From Superficieibacter electus (GTDB lineage Bacteria > Pseudomonadota > Gammaproteobacteria > Enterobacterales > Enterobacteriaceae), in NCBI RefSeq assembly GCF_002915575.1, contig NZ_PQGD01000016.1, positions 1 to 64,000 on the forward strand: a stretch of DNA of 64,000 nucleotides, read 5' to 3'. This document shows positions 10,745 through 21,829 of this stretch, in pieces; the stretch's first letter is position 1, and each line of letters opens with the position of its first letter. A program made the translations under genes and the position numbers. The notes under the pieces are model-generated. The model did no database searches and was not told the DNA's origin. It saw nothing but the letters and a program-made list of their open reading frames with translations.

Positions 10745-11446
10745 TCAGATAAACGCGAAGGCATCACCAAACAGGCGGTCTTCACGTGCATGGCGTTCAT
10801 TACAAAACAGATCGCGGGCAATTTTCGCCATTTCGAAACGACCAGCGATGTAGATGTCGTGTTCAGCCAGCGAACCATGATCCTGAAGCACGGCCGTCAA
10901 CACGGTACCGGTGCGCCCACGCCAGTTTTCTTCCGGCTGTTCAACCACCGCTTCAATACGCAGGTTAGGGTGATTAACAGAGAGCGCCTCCAGTTCAGAC
11001 AGATCGTAAAGATGCTTCTCCTCACGCCCACCCCAATAAATGGTAATGTGCCGATGCGGGTTCTGCGCCAGCGCGGTAAGCAGGATAGAACGCGCGTAGG
11101 AAAAGCCCGTGCCCCCGGCAATCAGGATCAGCGGACGATCTTCATCCTCGCGCAGCCAGGCCTCGCCATGCGGAATATCAATAACAATATTACGCTCTTT
11201 CAAAATGCGATCCATGACTGCCATCGCGTAGAGGTTCAGTTCAGAGGCACCGATATGCAACTCGATAAACTCTTTTTCAGACGGGGTAGAGGCCATGGAA
11301 AAGGGACGTTTGTCACGCTCATCCATGACGACCATCAGGTACTGGCCTGCGCGAAAAGAAAACGCGGTTTCCGGCACCAGACGGACGCGATACACAGTGT
11401 CGGTGATAGCTTCCACCGAGGTCACTTTACAGCTTAAGGTTGTCAT
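10745..11446 (-). CDS. fre: NAD(P)H-flavin reductase Fre
   Basis: Fre reduces free FMN, FAD or riboflavin with NAD(P)H; reduced flavin can then reduce ferric iron and, in the UbiX/UbiD pathway, supports prenyl-FMN formation. The 233 residues match E. coli. The flavin-binding block is RPFSMAS, and the NAD-binding [12 protein letters not shown] motif sits at about residues 110-122. It follows ubiD with an 82-base gap in the conserved ubiD-fre pair. Confidence 0.96.
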   Translation of the reverse strand: MTTLSCKVTSVEAITDTVYRVRLVPETAFSFRAGQYLMVVMDERDKRPFSMASTPSEKEFIELHIGASELNLYAMAVMDRILKERNIVIDIPHGEAWLREDEDRPLILIAGGTGFSYARSILLTALAQNPHRHITIYWGGREEKHLYDLSELEALSVNHPNLRIEAVVEQPEENWRGRTGTVLTAVLQDHGSLAEHDIYIAGRFEMAKIARDLFCNERHAREDRLFGDAFAFI

Positions 11447-11528
11447 GGTTTCCCTCTGTCGGGTCTATACTCGTCACACTTCAGGTTGCAGGTGAATGAC
11501 ATAAGCCACTCTGATTCACCACCTGGAA

Positions 11529-13010
11529 TTAAGGTTTACTTTGATTAAAGATAGCCAGTTCATTCCAGATGGCATCAATACGTGCCGTTACGTCGGGATC
11601 TTTTTTAATCGGGCGACCCCATTCCCGCTGTGTCTCTCCCGGCCATTTATTGGTCGCATCCAGACCCATTTTTGAGCCGAGACCGGACACTGGAGAGGCA
11701 AAGTCCAGATAATCAATTGGCGTATTTTCTACCAGTACCGTATCACGTGCCGGGTCCATCCGGGTAGTGATCGCCCAAATCACATCATTCCAGTCGCGGG
11801 CATTGACGTCATCATCACAAACGATCACGAATTTCGTGTACATAAACTGGCGCAGGAAAGACCACACGCCCATCATTACGCGCTTCGCGTGACCGGCGTA
11901 CTGTTTTTTGATGGTGACCACGGCCAGACGATAAGAACAGCCCTCCGGCGGCAGGTAAAAATCAACAATTTCCGGGAACTGCTTTTGCAGGATAGGCACA
12001 AACACTTCATTAAGTGCAACGCCCAGTACCGCAGGCTCATCAGGCGGGCGTCCCGTATAGGTGGAGTGATAGATCGCATCTTCACGCTGAGTAATGTGCG
12101 TGACGGTAAAGACCGGGAAGTTATCAACTTCGTTATAGTAGCCCGTATGGTCGCCATAAGGTCCTTCCGGGGCCGTTTCTCCCGGCTCAATGTAACCTTC
12201 AAGCACAATTTCCGCACTGGCAGGTACTTCAAGATCGTTTGAGAGACACTTTACCACTTCTGTTTTCGTACCGCGCAACAGCCCGGCAAACGCATATTCA
12301 GAAAGCGTATCGGGAACCGGTGTGACCGCGCCGAGAATGGTAGCCGGATCGGCACCCAGCGCCACCGAAACCGGAAAACGCTCGCCAGGATGCGTGGCGC
12401 ACCACTCCTGATAATCCAGCGCGCCGCCACGATGTGACAACCAGCGCATGATAAGCTTATTTTTGCCAATTAACTGCTGACGATAAATGCCCAGATTCTG
12501 CCGCTCCTTATGCGGACCGCGTGTCACCGTCAGCCCCCAGGTGATGAGCGGTGCGGCATCCTCCGGCCAGCAGGTCATAATCGGGATACGTGATAAATCT
12601 ACATCATCGCCCTGAAATACCTTTTGCTGACAGGGCGCACCCCGTAAACGCTTCGTCGGCATATTCAGCACTTGCTTAAACTGTGGCAGCTTATCAAAGA
12701 GATCGCGAAACCCTTTCGGCGGCTCTGGCTCTTTCAAAAACGCCAGCAATTTGCCGACCTCGCGCAAGGCAGTTACATCGTCCTGCCCCATGCCCATTGC
12801 CACCCGCTTAGGCGTACCGAAAAGGTTGCACAACACCGGCATGGCATACCCCTTTGGGTTTTCAAACAGCAGCGCTGGCCCGCCTGCCCGCAGCGTGCGG
12901 TCGGCAATTTCGGTAATTTCAAGGTGGGGATCGACCGCAAGCGTAATGCGTTTAAGCTCCCCCTGCTGTTCCAGCAGCGTCAGAAAATCGCGTAAATCGT
13001 GGTATTTCAT
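11529..13010 (-). CDS. ubiD: 3-octaprenyl-4-hydroxybenzoate decarboxylase UbiD
   Basis: UbiD removes the ring carboxylate of 3-octaprenyl-4-hydroxybenzoate in ubiquinone synthesis, using prenylated FMN. The 493-residue product is close to the E. coli length. The conserved E-x-P-F/Y-G-D-H region ([13 protein letters not shown]) supplies metal and active-site glutamate residues. E. coli annotation begins three codons earlier (MDA); here that codon reads ATT, so the internal ATG at 13010 is taken as the start. Divergent from rfaH. Confidence 0.96.
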   Translation of the reverse strand: MKYHDLRDFLTLLEQQGELKRITLAVDPHLEITEIADRTLRAGGPALLFENPKGYAMPVLCNLFGTPKRVAMGMGQDDVTALREVGKLLAFLKEPEPPKGFRDLFDKLPQFKQVLNMPTKRLRGAPCQQKVFQGDDVDLSRIPIMTCWPEDAAPLITWGLTVTRGPHKERQNLGIYRQQLIGKNKLIMRWLSHRGGALDYQEWCATHPGERFPVSVALGADPATILGAVTPVPDTLSEYAFAGLLRGTKTEVVKCLSNDLEVPASAEIVLEGYIEPGETAPEGPYGDHTGYYNEVDNFPVFTVTHITQREDAIYHSTYTGRPPDEPAVLGVALNEVFVPILQKQFPEIVDFYLPPEGCSYRLAVVTIKKQYAGHAKRVMMGVWSFLRQFMYTKFVIVCDDDVNARDWNDVIWAITTRMDPARDTVLVENTPIDYLDFASPVSGLGSKMGLDATNKWPGETQREWGRPIKKDPDVTARIDAIWNELAIFNQSKP

Positions 13011-13187
13011 GGCGTCAATTATGGCCTCTTTGTGAGCGGTTTATTATACGGCCTAAGGCAGTGCGATGCTGTATTTTTGTTAAATTAGGGTGAATTCTGA
13101 TCTTGCTAACAATCAGCAGGGATTATAATTAACTTAAGGTCAGCCTTTTGTTATGCTTGCGCCCCGGACAAGCGGAATAGAGTTATT

Positions 13188-13676
13188 ATGCAAGCCTGGT
13201 ATTTACTGTACTGCAAACGTGGGCAACTTCAGCGCGCTCAGGAGCATCTCGAACGACAGGCGGTGAACTGCCTGACACCGATGATCACGCTGGAGAAAAT
13301 GGTACGTGGAAAACGTACGCCGGTCAGTGAACCTCTGTTCCCCAACTATATGTTCGTGGAGTTCGATCCGGAAATCATCCATACCACGACAATTAATGCC
13401 ACGCGTGGCGTCAGCCACTTTGTTCGTTTTGGCGCAAAAGCGGCGACCGTTCCGCCAGCAGTAATTCATCAGCTTTCCATCGCCAAACCGGAAGGGATCA
13501 CTGACCCGGGCACTCCTTACCCGGGTGACAGCGTACTCATTACCGAAGGGGCGTTTGAAGGCTTTGAGGCTATTTTCACCGAACCTGATGGCGAAGCCCG
13601 TTCGATGCTGTTACTCAATCTGTTGAATAAGCAGGTGATGCACAGCGTTAAAAATACCGAATTCCGCAAAGTCTGA
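13188..13676 (+). CDS. rfaH: Transcription antitermination protein RfaH
   Basis: RfaH is a NusG paralogue recruited at ops sites to RNA polymerase in LPS, capsule and similar long operons; it suppresses pausing and Rho termination and couples translation. The 162 residues match E. coli. The NGN domain (1-100, [10 protein letters not shown] start) is followed by the fold-switching KOW domain (about 115-162). No ops element was noted nearby. It ends four bases from the convergent tatD stop. Confidence 0.96.
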   Translation: MQAWYLLYCKRGQLQRAQEHLERQAVNCLTPMITLEKMVRGKRTPVSEPLFPNYMFVEFDPEIIHTTTINATRGVSHFVRFGAKAATVPPAVIHQLSIAKPEGITDPGTPYPGDSVLITEGAFEGFEAIFTEPDGEARSMLLLNLLNKQVMHSVKNTEFRKV

Positions 13677-13680
13677 TCGC

Positions 13681-14463
13681 TCAGAATGATATTCCGAAAA
13701 AAGCCCTGACATTGGCGTCGGTAATGCTTTCCAGCGCGTCAGGGGTTTCACCACGCCAGTAGGCCACGCGCTCCAGGATATGCCTCAGTAACGCAGGTTC
13801 GTTGCGTCGTGAAGCTGGCTTCGGCCTGATATCACGCGGCAAAAGCCACGGGGCATCGGTTTCAATCATCAGCCGCTCAGCGGGAATAAAAGGCAGCAAT
13901 TCCCTGAGTTCCAGCCCTCGACGCTCATCACAAACCCAGCCAGTGATCCCGATATACAGCCCACGGTCAATACACTGCTGCATTTCCTCGCGCGTACCGG
14001 TAAAACAATGAACGACCGCGCCCGGCAGTTTATCCAGCCAGGGTTCCAGTAATGTCATAAAACGCGAATGCGCATCACGGCAGTGGAGGAAGACCGGCAT
14101 TGAAAGCCTGGCAGCCATCGCCAGTTGCGCGCTAAATGCCGCTTCCTGCGCCTGCGGCGTGGAGTAATTGCGGTTGAAATCCAGCCCGCATTCGCCAATG
14201 GCCACCACTTCCGGCTGCGATGCCAGGGCATAGATAGCCTCAGCAACCCTGTCATCCCAGCAATGACTATCATGGGGATGTACGCCAGCGGTTGACCAGC
14301 AGTTCGTCAGTTCACGCGCCATCCGCAGTGCCTGTTCGCTTTCGTGTTGGTTGGTGCCGGTCAACAGCATACCGTTGACCCCCGCTTCTCGCGCCCGCAC
14401 TACAACATCTGCGTAATCTTTCGCGAATTGCGAACTGGTAAGATTCACACCGATATCAAACAT
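13681..14463 (-). CDS. tatD: TatD-family metal-dependent DNase
   Basis: TatD is a cytoplasmic TIM-barrel hydrolase with 3'-5' DNase activity; despite the name it is not a translocase component. The metal ligands are visible in [26 protein letters not shown] and ETDAPWL. The 260-residue form from ATG 14463 matches E. coli; an adjacent in-frame ATG one codon upstream is closer to the GGGGGA ribosome site. That site overlaps the T tract of the terminator after tatC, so tatD output probably depends on read-through. Confidence 0.93.
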   Translation of the reverse strand: MFDIGVNLTSSQFAKDYADVVVRAREAGVNGMLLTGTNQHESEQALRMARELTNCWSTAGVHPHDSHCWDDRVAEAIYALASQPEVVAIGECGLDFNRNYSTPQAQEAAFSAQLAMAARLSMPVFLHCRDAHSRFMTLLEPWLDKLPGAVVHCFTGTREEMQQCIDRGLYIGITGWVCDERRGLELRELLPFIPAERLMIETDAPWLLPRDIRPKPASRRNEPALLRHILERVAYWRGETPDALESITDANVRAFFGISF

Positions 14464-14470
14464 CATCTTC

Positions 14471-14502
14471 CCCCAAAAACAAACCGCCCTGTACGGGCGG
14501 TT
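14471..14502 (-). terminator. Terminator between tatC and tatD
   Basis: GGGCGGTT and AACCGCCC (14495-14502 with 14482-14489) form a stem starting 3 bases after the tatC stop, followed on the minus strand by TGTTTTTGGGG. It would reduce tatD transcription relative to tatABC. Confidence 0.8.
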
Positions 14503-14505
14503 AAT

Positions 14506-15273
14506 TTACTCTTCACTTTCAGCTTCCTGCGCGGCATCTTCATCGCGGGTACGCCGTTTTCCAACATAAAAACGCGAGAAAAACAGGCCCACTTCAAACA
14601 GGCAGTACATCGGGATCGCCAGCAGCGTCTGTGAGAACACATCCGGCGGCGTCAACAACATGCCAACGACGAACGCTCCAACCAGCACGTAAGGGCGCTT
14701 GGCGCGCAGGTCCTCTGGCGTTGTCACACCCAACCAGCAAATCAGGATAATGGCGACCGGAACCTCGAAGGCAACGCCAAAGGCCATAAACAGCGCCATG
14801 ACAAAACTCAGGTAACTACTGATATCCGTCGACACCTGAACGCCTTCGGGCGCAGTGTGCGTCAGGAACCCAAATGCCAGCGGAAACACCACAAAGTAGG
14901 CAAAGGCCATGCCGATATAAAACAGCAGCGTGCTGGAAACCAACAGCGGCATCACCAGACGGCGCTCATGCTTATATAGCGCAGGCGCAACAAACGCCCA
15001 GACCTGATACAGAATGACCGGCGCAGATAAAATTATCGACACCATAAAGGTCAGTTTAATCGGGGTAAAAAACGGCGATGCCACATCGGTGGCAATCATT
15101 GTGGCACCCAGCGGCATCTGCTTGATCAGCGGTGCTGATACCAGGTAGTAAATGTCATTGGCAAAATAAACCAGCGCCAGAAAAATGACGATAACAGCAA
15201 GAATGCTGTTGAGCAGGCGCTTACGCAGTTCAATCAGATGCGCAATAAGCGGTTGGGTATCTTCTACGGCCAT
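14506..15273 (-). CDS. tatC: Twin-arginine translocase subunit TatC
   Basis: TatC is the six-helix inner-membrane receptor that binds twin-arginine signal peptides with TatB before recruiting TatA. The 255 residues are three shorter than E. coli, mostly in the tail. The N-terminal [13 protein letters not shown] and the periplasmic P-rich loops are conserved. It starts 2 bases after tatB and ends in an acidic cytoplasmic tail ([11 protein letters not shown]). Confidence 0.96.
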   Translation of the reverse strand: MAVEDTQPLIAHLIELRKRLLNSILAVIVIFLALVYFANDIYYLVSAPLIKQMPLGATMIATDVASPFFTPIKLTFMVSIILSAPVILYQVWAFVAPALYKHERRLVMPLLVSSTLLFYIGMAFAYFVVFPLAFGFLTHTAPEGVQVSTDISSYLSFVMALFMAFGVAFEVPVAIILICWLGVTTPEDLRAKRPYVLVGAFVVGMLLTPPDVFSQTLLAIPMYCLFEVGLFFSRFYVGKRRTRDEDAAQEAESEE

Positions 15274-15275
15274 GT

Positions 15276-15806
15276 TTACGATTTATCACTTGAAGAAGAG
15301 GATGAGTCAGAAACGGATGCGGTAAGCGATTTTTTCTCAAGCGAGACAGGTACATCGACGTTTTGCACTTCAGGTTCCTGAGGAGACTGCTCCTGCGCGC
15401 TGGCCTGATTTTCTGCCGTCGCAGGCGTAACGCCTTCATGCTGCGCTTCGTTGCCTTTCACCAGTGGATTATGGATGGTATGGGCTTCGTCACTTTCTTT
15501 CTCGGGATCGTGAGCGCTGTAGGAGCGTTTCATGGATTCCGCCGCTTCGCGCAGTTCATCCATTGAGGCTTTAAGTTCAGGCGATAAGTTGTTGAGGCTG
15601 GCCTTTTCCACTTTCTTCAGGCTGTCCTGAAGCTCCTGGACTTTCAGCTCCTGTGCCAGCTCATTTTGCACCGTCGAGGCCAGAGAACGCATAGCGCGTA
15701 TCCAGCCGACAACCGTTTTGACAGCCACCGGCAATCGTTTTGGCCCAAGGACAATCAGGCCAATAACGAAAACCAGCAGCAGTTCACTAAAACCAATCTC
15801 AAACAC
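15276..15806 (-). CDS. tatB: Sec-independent translocase protein TatB
   Basis: TatB joins TatC in the signal-peptide receptor complex. It has a single N-terminal membrane helix ([21 protein letters not shown]), an amphipathic helix and a long soluble tail. At 176 residues it is slightly longer than the E. coli protein; the extra length is in a variable, acidic and glutamine-rich tail ending in a serine run (SSSSSS). Three bases separate it from tatA. Confidence 0.95.
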   Translation of the reverse strand: MFEIGFSELLLVFVIGLIVLGPKRLPVAVKTVVGWIRAMRSLASTVQNELAQELKVQELQDSLKKVEKASLNNLSPELKASMDELREAAESMKRSYSAHDPEKESDEAHTIHNPLVKGNEAQHEGVTPATAENQASAQEQSPQEPEVQNVDVPVSLEKKSLTASVSDSSSSSSDKS

Positions 15807-15809
15807 GAA

Positions 15810-16067
15810 TTACACCTGCTTGTCGTCGTGGCGTTTGATCTCTTCCTTCCTGGCCTCTTCCTGCTTCTCAGCGAGCGTTTTAGTCGAGAAATCGGCATCC
15901 TCAGACGGTGGTGGCGTCTTCTTCTCGTCTTCATCGCTCATGGCTTTCTTGAAGCCTTTGATAGAAGAGCCTAAATCGGAACCCAGCGAGCTGAGCTTTT
16001 TGGTGCCAAACAGCAAAACTACAATCACCACGATAATCAACAACTGCCAGATACTGATACCACCCAT
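15810..16067 (-). CDS. tatA: Sec-independent translocase protein TatA
   Basis: TatA is the oligomerising subunit that forms the transient path for folded proteins. The 85-residue chain has an N-terminal membrane helix ([21 protein letters not shown]), an amphipathic helix through FKKAMSDE and a charged tail. It heads tatABC(D), 96 bases after ubiB, an interval likely holding the tat promoter. Confidence 0.95.
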   Translation of the reverse strand: MGGISIWQLLIIVVIVVLLFGTKKLSSLGSDLGSSIKGFKKAMSDEDEKKTPPPSEDADFSTKTLAEKQEEARKEEIKRHDDKQV

Positions 16068-16163
16068 ACAAAATCCTCAATGACCAACTCGCAAGGTGAC
16101 GAGTGTGAATAAATAAGCAGACCGCAGTATACGCTAAGCACTTTTGCGATCGCGAGGCGAAAT

Positions 16164-17804
16164 TCAGCGCGTTTTGCGCCAGCCGATAAGCCATATCACA
16201 AGGCCACCGGCGATAAGCCAGGCGGGCATCATTTCCCAGTCAGGCCGATTGATCAACAGTAGCGTGCCGCTCAAAATCAGCGTAGCGCCCATACCGAACA
16301 AATAGCGAGACTGTCCTTGTCGCACGTGATTAACCTGTAGCTCAACTGCGATTTTATCAACACTATGTTGCAATTGCTTGTGCTGGCGCAGGCTGTTGTA
16401 AATCAGTTCAGGTAATTCTGGCATTTTTTCGATCCAGAACGGCGCTTTTTCTTTGCAGGCCTTAATCAGCGAAGGAATGCCCACCTGATCTTTGATCCAC
16501 GTTTCAAGGAAAGGTTTCGCCGTTTTCCATAAATCGAGCTGCGGATAAAGCTGCCTGCCCACCCCTTCTACATAAAGCAGCGTTTTCTGCAGCAGCACGA
16601 GCTGGGGCTGCACTTCCATATTAAAACGACGGGCGGTGTTAAACAGGTTCAACAGCACATGTCCGAACGAGATGTCGGCCAGCGGCTTCTCAAAGATAGG
16701 CTCGCAGACGGTACGGATCGCAAATTCAAACTCTTCGACGTTGGTGTCAGGCGGTACCCAGCCGGAGTCCACGTGAAGCTCCGCCACTTTACGGTAGTCG
16801 CGGTTGAAGAATGCGATAAAGTTCTCTGCCAGATAACGCTTATCTTCCTTATTAAGCGAACCAACAATGCCGCAATCGATGCCGATATACTGCGGATCTT
16901 CCGGGTGTTCATAGCTGACGAAAATGTTACCCGGATGCATGTCCGCATGGAAAAAGCTGTCGCGGAACACCTGGGTAAAGAAGACCTGAACGCCGCGCTC
17001 GGCCAGCAGTTTCATGTTCGTGCCGTGCTGTTCAAGCTGGGCAACATCGGAGATGGGAATGCCATAAATACGCTCCATCACCAGCATGTTCTGACTACAG
17101 TAGTCGGAATACACTTCCGGCACGTAGAGCATCGGACTGTTTTCAAAATTGCGCCGTAACTGGATGGCGTTTGCCGCTTCACGCAGCAAATCAAGTTCGT
17201 CGATTAGGGTCTTTTCATACTCGCGAACCACTTCCATCGGGCGCAGACGACGCCCGTCCGGCAGCAAACGTGGAACCCAACGCGCCAGCCGATGGATCAG
17301 CTTCATGTCGGCTTTGATGACCGGCAGAATATCCGGGCGAATCACCTTAATGACCACCTCTTTGCCGTTCTCTTTCAGCCGCGCCGTATGTACCTGCGCA
17401 ATCGACGCCGAGGCCAGCGGGTTGATATCGAAATCATCAAACCATGTTTCAACCGGGATGTCGCCCATCGCTTTTTCAATTTGCTGTTTGGCGAGCACAC
17501 CGTCAAAAGGCGCAACTTTGTCCTGCAACATTGCCAGTTGATCGGCGATTTGCGGCGGGAAGAGATCGCGGCGAGTTGAGAGCATCTGACCAAACTTAAT
17601 CCACACCGGCCCCAGCTCCTGCAAGGCCAGACGCAAACGCTCGCCCAGAAGACGATCTTTATGGCGGTTAGGCATCCAGAACAGCGTGCGCCGCCATAAT
17701 CTCAGCGGCAACGTAATGCGCATTCTGGGGATCAGCTCATCAAGCCCGTAGCTCAAAAAAGTCTGGATAATAAAATACAGGCGACGAACTTCACCTGGCG
17801 TCAT
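16164..17804 (-). CDS. ubiB: Ubiquinone biosynthesis accessory protein UbiB (ABC1/ADCK atypical kinase)
   Basis: UbiB is a membrane-anchored atypical kinase/ATPase required for ubiquinone synthesis. The 546 residues equal E. coli. The invariant KFGQ motif ([17 protein letters not shown]), the alanine-rich loop (ASASIAQVH) and the HADMHPGN catalytic block are visible. Two hydrophobic C-terminal segments (from about residue 498) are the membrane anchor. The start overlaps the ubiJ stop by four bases. Confidence 0.96.
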   Translation of the reverse strand: MTPGEVRRLYFIIQTFLSYGLDELIPRMRITLPLRLWRRTLFWMPNRHKDRLLGERLRLALQELGPVWIKFGQMLSTRRDLFPPQIADQLAMLQDKVAPFDGVLAKQQIEKAMGDIPVETWFDDFDINPLASASIAQVHTARLKENGKEVVIKVIRPDILPVIKADMKLIHRLARWVPRLLPDGRRLRPMEVVREYEKTLIDELDLLREAANAIQLRRNFENSPMLYVPEVYSDYCSQNMLVMERIYGIPISDVAQLEQHGTNMKLLAERGVQVFFTQVFRDSFFHADMHPGNIFVSYEHPEDPQYIGIDCGIVGSLNKEDKRYLAENFIAFFNRDYRKVAELHVDSGWVPPDTNVEEFEFAIRTVCEPIFEKPLADISFGHVLLNLFNTARRFNMEVQPQLVLLQKTLLYVEGVGRQLYPQLDLWKTAKPFLETWIKDQVGIPSLIKACKEKAPFWIEKMPELPELIYNSLRQHKQLQHSVDKIAVELQVNHVRQGQSRYLFGMGATLILSGTLLLINRPDWEMMPAWLIAGGLVIWLIGWRKTR

Positions 17805-18406
17805 TTGGCCTCCAGTTTTTTCAGCCGTGTCGTCAGATTATCAGCGGCGCGCTCAACGGCAGCGACTTCTTCAGCAAACCACGCCACTTCCAGCGCGCCC
17901 GGTGCCAGACGCCACTCTTCAGTTAGCGCGTCGGCCACATAGCGCTGCTGACGCTGAACGCGGCGGGTAAGAAAGGTTGCCCCACGACGTAAAAAACGGC
18001 TCACACCTTCCGCGGCAATATCTCCCGTCCACGGGGCCAGCAGCTCGGCAAGATCGAACTCAGCCAGATCGCTTAAGGCGACAAAATTCTGTACTACCTG
18101 AATATCGCCATTCACTTCCAGTTCACCACTGCGGATAAGCGCGGTAAGCTGCTGACGGTCGCGCAGTTTCGGCAGTACGCTCAGGCGCGTGATCACCGTA
18201 CAATCCGCCTCCCCTTCCCATTCGCCCAGCACGTCAACCTGACGTTCGCTAAAGCTGAGCACTAACGGTGAGGAGAATTCATTTAGTACAATGCGTAATA
18301 CTTTTCCCTGTAGACGCTGGCGGGCAGGTTTCAGACCGCGCTCACGCCACAGAAACGCGTTGAGAATATTTTCGACGCCCGCCGTAATTAAGGGTTTAAA
18401 CGGCAT
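17801..18406 (-). CDS. ubiJ: Ubiquinone biosynthesis accessory factor UbiJ (SCP2 domain)
   Basis: UbiJ is a 201-residue protein with an N-terminal SCP2-like lipid-binding domain and a C-terminal helical, coiled-coil-like region ([18 protein letters not shown]). In E. coli it binds ubiquinone intermediates and organises the soluble Ubi complex with UbiK. It lies between ubiE (12-base gap) and ubiB (4-base overlap) in the ubiEJB operon. Confidence 0.94.
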   Translation of the reverse strand: MPFKPLITAGVENILNAFLWRERGLKPARQRLQGKVLRIVLNEFSSPLVLSFSERQVDVLGEWEGEADCTVITRLSVLPKLRDRQQLTALIRSGELEVNGDIQVVQNFVALSDLAEFDLAELLAPWTGDIAAEGVSRFLRRGATFLTRRVQRQQRYVADALTEEWRLAPGALEVAWFAEEVAAVERAADNLTTRLKKLEAK

Positions 18407-18418
18407 TACGCTCTCCTG

Positions 18419-19174
18419 TTAAAACTTATAGCCACGGTGCAGCGCGACGATGCCTGCCGTCAAGTTGTAATAGCTCACGTTCTCAAGGCCAGCATCTTCC
18501 ATCATTGCCTTCAGTGTTTCCTGATCGGGGTGCATACGGATGGACTCGGCCAGATAACGGTAGCTTTCCGCATCGTTCGCCACCATCTGTCCAATACGCG
18601 GCAGCACGTGGAACGAATAGGCGTCGTAAGCCTTGCTCAGCGGATCGATAATCGGCTTTGAGAACTCCAGTACCAGCAGACGGCCACCCGGTTTCAGCAC
18701 CCGGTACATAGAGCGTAAGGCTTTTTCTTTGTCGGTCACGTTACGCAGGCCAAACGAAATGGTGATGCAGTCAAAGGTGTTATCCGGGAAGGGCAATGCT
18801 TCCGCATTCGCCTGAACGTATTCTACGTTCCCCACCACGCCCAGATTACGCAGTTTTTCGCGCCCCATCTTCAGCATCGAGTCGTTGATATCAGCCAGCA
18901 CCACGCGCCCCGTCTCACCAACAAGACGAGAAAACTTTGCCGTCAGGTCGCCCGTTCCGCCGGCTAAATCCAGCACGGTTTGCCCGCGACGCACGCCGCT
19001 GCAATCAATGGTGTAACGCTTCCACAAGCGATGAATACCAAATGACATGAGGTCATTCATGACATCATATTTTGCAGCGACTGAATGGAATACATGCGCC
19101 ACCATGTCAGCTTTCTGCGTTCTGGCGACAGTCTGAAAACCAAAATGCGTCGTATCCTGAGAATTCTCATCCAT
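18419..19174 (-). CDS. ubiE: Ubiquinone/menaquinone C-methyltransferase UbiE
   Basis: UbiE is an S-adenosylmethionine-dependent C-methyltransferase shared by ubiquinone and menaquinone synthesis. The 251 residues match E. coli. The SAM-binding motif I is [12 protein letters not shown], and the post-motif block [17 protein letters not shown] and [11 protein letters not shown] are typical of UbiE/COQ5. It is the first gene of the ubiE-ubiJ-ubiB run. Confidence 0.97.
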   Translation of the reverse strand: MDENSQDTTHFGFQTVARTQKADMVAHVFHSVAAKYDVMNDLMSFGIHRLWKRYTIDCSGVRRGQTVLDLAGGTGDLTAKFSRLVGETGRVVLADINDSMLKMGREKLRNLGVVGNVEYVQANAEALPFPDNTFDCITISFGLRNVTDKEKALRSMYRVLKPGGRLLVLEFSKPIIDPLSKAYDAYSFHVLPRIGQMVANDAESYRYLAESIRMHPDQETLKAMMEDAGLENVSYYNLTAGIVALHRGYKF

Positions 19175-19240
19175 TTTAAGGCCTGCTTATCAAGAAATTG
19201 TTCGTAAAGTGTAACAGATCAAGGGCGTTTACCCTACGAC

Positions 19241-20674
19241 TCAACGACCGCGAGAAAAGGAGTTTAGCGCATGAATCGCTGAGTCTTGTGCAGAAGATTC
19301 ACTTTCATTATCAGGGTCTGCACCTGAGCGTAGTCGAAACTCTTCATCCTGCGTGGTAGCCTGCTCGGTTAAATCCGGATTAATCTCGCGTTTAATTTCC
19401 ACGCCGAGCCCGCGAAAGGCTTCCGCCTGCGCCAGCACATTGCCCCGCCCCGAGGTGAGTTTTTTCATCGCCTGCCGATAGTTGTCCTGTGCTTTATCCA
19501 GGCTTTGCCCTATTGATGACATATCGTCGACAAATAGCCGCATTTTGTCGTACAGACGACTGGCTCGCTCGGCGATCTGCTGGGCGTTGCGGCTTTGATG
19601 CTCGTAGCGCCACAGGTTGGAAATGGTGCGTAGCGCCACCAGTAATGTGGTCGGGCTGACCAGCATGATGTTATTTTTCAGCGCTTCAGTAATCAGCTCC
19701 GGCTGGCGGTCAATCGCCAGTAAAAATGCCGGTTCAACGGGAATAAACATCAGTACGTAATCAAGACTGCGCAGCCCAGGCAATTGCTGATAATCTTTGC
19801 GTCCCAGCAACCGAATATGGTTACGTACCGAAGCGATATGCTCCTGAAGCGCAGCCTCACGCGTATAGTCTTCTTCAGCATTGAAATAACGTTCATAGGC
19901 CACCAGCGTCATTTTGGCATCGACGACGACATCCTTGCCTTGCGGCAGGCGCACCACCACATCAGGCTGCATCCGCGAGCGGGCCTCGGTTTCAATACTC
20001 ACCTGGGTTTCATACTCGTAACCTTCACGCAGTCCGGAGGCTTCCAGGACCCGACTCAGGACCACCTCACCCCAGTTGCCCTGCGCTTTATTGTCGCCTT
20101 TTAGCGCCCGCGTAAGGTTAAGCGCTTCCTGCGCCATCTGCGCGTTGAGCTGCTGAAGGTTGCGGATTTCATGTGCCAGGGTGTGTCTTTCCCGCGCTTC
20201 CTGGCCAAAGCTGTCCTGTACCTGGCGGCGGAAGCCGTCAAGCTGCTCGCGTAGCGGTGTCAGCAGACCGTGTAAGCTCTGGCGGTTTTGCTCATCCACC
20301 CGACGATTACTATGTTCAAAGATCCGATTAGCGAGGTTTTCAAACTGTTCGCTAAGCCGCTGCTCACTGTTGATCATCTGGCGGGTTTTATCCTGCGAGG
20401 CTTCAAGGCGGGTGGTCACTTCCCGCAGATCGGCTTCCAGCGAGGTGTTGATTTCCCGCAGGCTGCGCAGCTCATTATTCAGCAGCTCACACTCGTCGCG
20501 CCAGTGGCTATGCTGGGCAAGCTGCTGCTTTGCGGCACTTAACTCGCCAAACACCTCCCGCTGCTCAGCAAGCGCATCGGCCCGCTGCTGCGCGGCACGA
20601 TAGCTCGCCGCCAGCCAGCCAACGCCGATCCCCGCCAGCATCAGTAGTACGCTGATAATAATTGCGCTGTCCAT
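19241..20674 (-). CDS. rmuC: DNA recombination protein RmuC
   Basis: RmuC limits inversions between short inverted repeats, probably by processing DNA structures. The 477-residue protein has one N-terminal membrane helix (about 4-24), a long coiled coil (about 25-180) and the RmuC nuclease-like domain with QGNWGEVVLSRVLEASGL, QPDVVVRLPQGKDVVVDAKMTL and the conserved helical end. It is two residues longer than E. coli with a divergent C-terminal tail. Confidence 0.94.
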   Translation of the reverse strand: MDSAIIISVLLMLAGIGVGWLAASYRAAQQRADALAEQREVFGELSAAKQQLAQHSHWRDECELLNNELRSLREINTSLEADLREVTTRLEASQDKTRQMINSEQRLSEQFENLANRIFEHSNRRVDEQNRQSLHGLLTPLREQLDGFRRQVQDSFGQEARERHTLAHEIRNLQQLNAQMAQEALNLTRALKGDNKAQGNWGEVVLSRVLEASGLREGYEYETQVSIETEARSRMQPDVVVRLPQGKDVVVDAKMTLVAYERYFNAEEDYTREAALQEHIASVRNHIRLLGRKDYQQLPGLRSLDYVLMFIPVEPAFLLAIDRQPELITEALKNNIMLVSPTTLLVALRTISNLWRYEHQSRNAQQIAERASRLYDKMRLFVDDMSSIGQSLDKAQDNYRQAMKKLTSGRGNVLAQAEAFRGLGVEIKREINPDLTEQATTQDEEFRLRSGADPDNESESSAQDSAIHALNSFSRGR

Positions 20675-20763
20675 TCACCCTCCTACCTGATTCATTCACC
20701 CTGCAAAATACGGCTTTGCTGTATAAACGTCCAGTTTAAAAGGTTTTTCTGCGAGGCATTACG

Positions 20764-20798
20764 CAAAAAGAAAGGGCCGAACATGTCGGCCCTTTCTT
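20764..20798 (-). terminator. Rho-independent terminator of udp
   Basis: A 13-base-pair stem (20768-20780 with 20786-20798, core AAAGGGCCGA) lies 15 bases after the udp stop. It is followed on the minus strand by TTTTTGCG after the TTTCTT of the stem. Confidence 0.92.
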
Positions 20799-20812
20799 AT
20801 TTTAATTAGCAC

Positions 20813-21574
20813 TCAGAGAAGACGGCGTGCGGCTTCCACCACAATTTTCACCGCGTGGCTTTCGGTCTGCTTCATGGTTTCTGCATTCGGAATTTCCTGC
20901 TGGGTGCGGTTAACGATCACACCCGCAACCATACCGGCACGCAGACCCTGGCTGGAGCACATGGTCAGCAAGGTGGCCGATTCCATTTCGTAATTCATCA
21001 CCCCCATCGACTGCCACTCTTCCATCGAGCCTTTAAAGCGGCTAACCACGCGGCCAGAGAAGGTGTCGTAACGTTCTTGCCCTGGATAGAAAGTGTCGGA
21101 AGAGGCGGTCACGCCAACGTGGGTGGTCGCTCCGATAGATTTCGCCGCCTCAACCAGCGCAGTAGTACATTCAAAATCAGCGACCGCCGGGAATTCCATT
21201 GGCGCGAAGTGCAAACTTGCACCGTCCAGGCGGACAGACGCGGTGGTCACCAGAACGTCGCCCACGTTAATGTGCGGCTGAATAGCGCCGGTGGTCCCAA
21301 TACGCAGGAAAGTACGAATACCAAGCTGCGCCAGTTCCTCTACCGCAATAGAAGTGGAAGGCCCGCCGATGCCGGTGGAGCACACAATCACGGCTTTACC
21401 GTCGAGTTCAGCACGCCAGGAGGTAAATTCACGATGAGATGCCAGCTTGACCGGCTTATCCATCAGCGCGGCGATCTTTTCCACACGCTCAGGATCGCCC
21501 GGGACGATAGCCAGCGTAGCCCCTTGTAGATCGTTTTTTGTGAGGCCGAGATGAAAAACATCAGACTTGGACAT
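20813..21574 (-). CDS. udp: Uridine phosphorylase Udp
   Basis: Udp splits uridine with phosphate into uracil and ribose-1-phosphate in pyrimidine salvage. The 253-residue length is that of the E. coli enzyme. VPGDPERV holds the phosphate-binding loop, and [15 protein letters not shown] and [13 protein letters not shown] are conserved substrate-site blocks. It is divergent from ysgA. Two CRP-type sites upstream fit the known CRP/CytR control. Confidence 0.97.
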   Translation of the reverse strand: MSKSDVFHLGLTKNDLQGATLAIVPGDPERVEKIAALMDKPVKLASHREFTSWRAELDGKAVIVCSTGIGGPSTSIAVEELAQLGIRTFLRIGTTGAIQPHINVGDVLVTTASVRLDGASLHFAPMEFPAVADFECTTALVEAAKSIGATTHVGVTASSDTFYPGQERYDTFSGRVVSRFKGSMEEWQSMGVMNYEMESATLLTMCSSQGLRAGMVAGVIVNRTQQEIPNAETMKQTESHAVKIVVEAARRLL

Positions 21575-21647
21575 AAAGAGACTCCTCTGTGGGTCAGTTG
21601 GTCAGAAGAAGCAAAAAGGTACTTTACAGAAGTGATTGGCATAATTT

Positions 21648-21663
21648 CGTGACCACCGTCACT
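21648..21663. promoter_or_regulatory. CRP-like site, udp promoter proximal
   Basis: CGTGA-N6-TCACT matches four of five bases in each CRP half site. Its centre is 52 bases from that of the second site at 21700-21715, the spacing reported for the two CRP sites of E. coli udp, with CytR bound between. Confidence 0.65.
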
Positions 21664-21699
21664 TGAGCAAAAACTTATTGCATTTCATTTCCATAAATT

Positions 21700-21715
21700 A
21701 GTGACAAATATCACA
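21700..21715. promoter_or_regulatory. CRP-like site, udp promoter distal
   Basis: AGTGA-N6-TCACA matches nine of ten consensus CRP positions. It lies 115 bases before ysgA on the other side, so it could also serve that gene. Confidence 0.7.
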
Positions 21716-21829
21716 TAAATATAGTCAGCGATTAAGCCGACTGGCACCTTAAACCGCCTTTTGCCACGGTGAATTGTGAATGCCGGGTCTATAGTTAATA
21801 CTGCGCTAATATTGGGTACGGAGAATGCC

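Noticed and set aside
17801-18406. Small RNA EsrE reported inside the 3' part of ubiJ in E. coli
   Set aside because: No promoter or terminator could be recognised here without alignment, so I do not list it.
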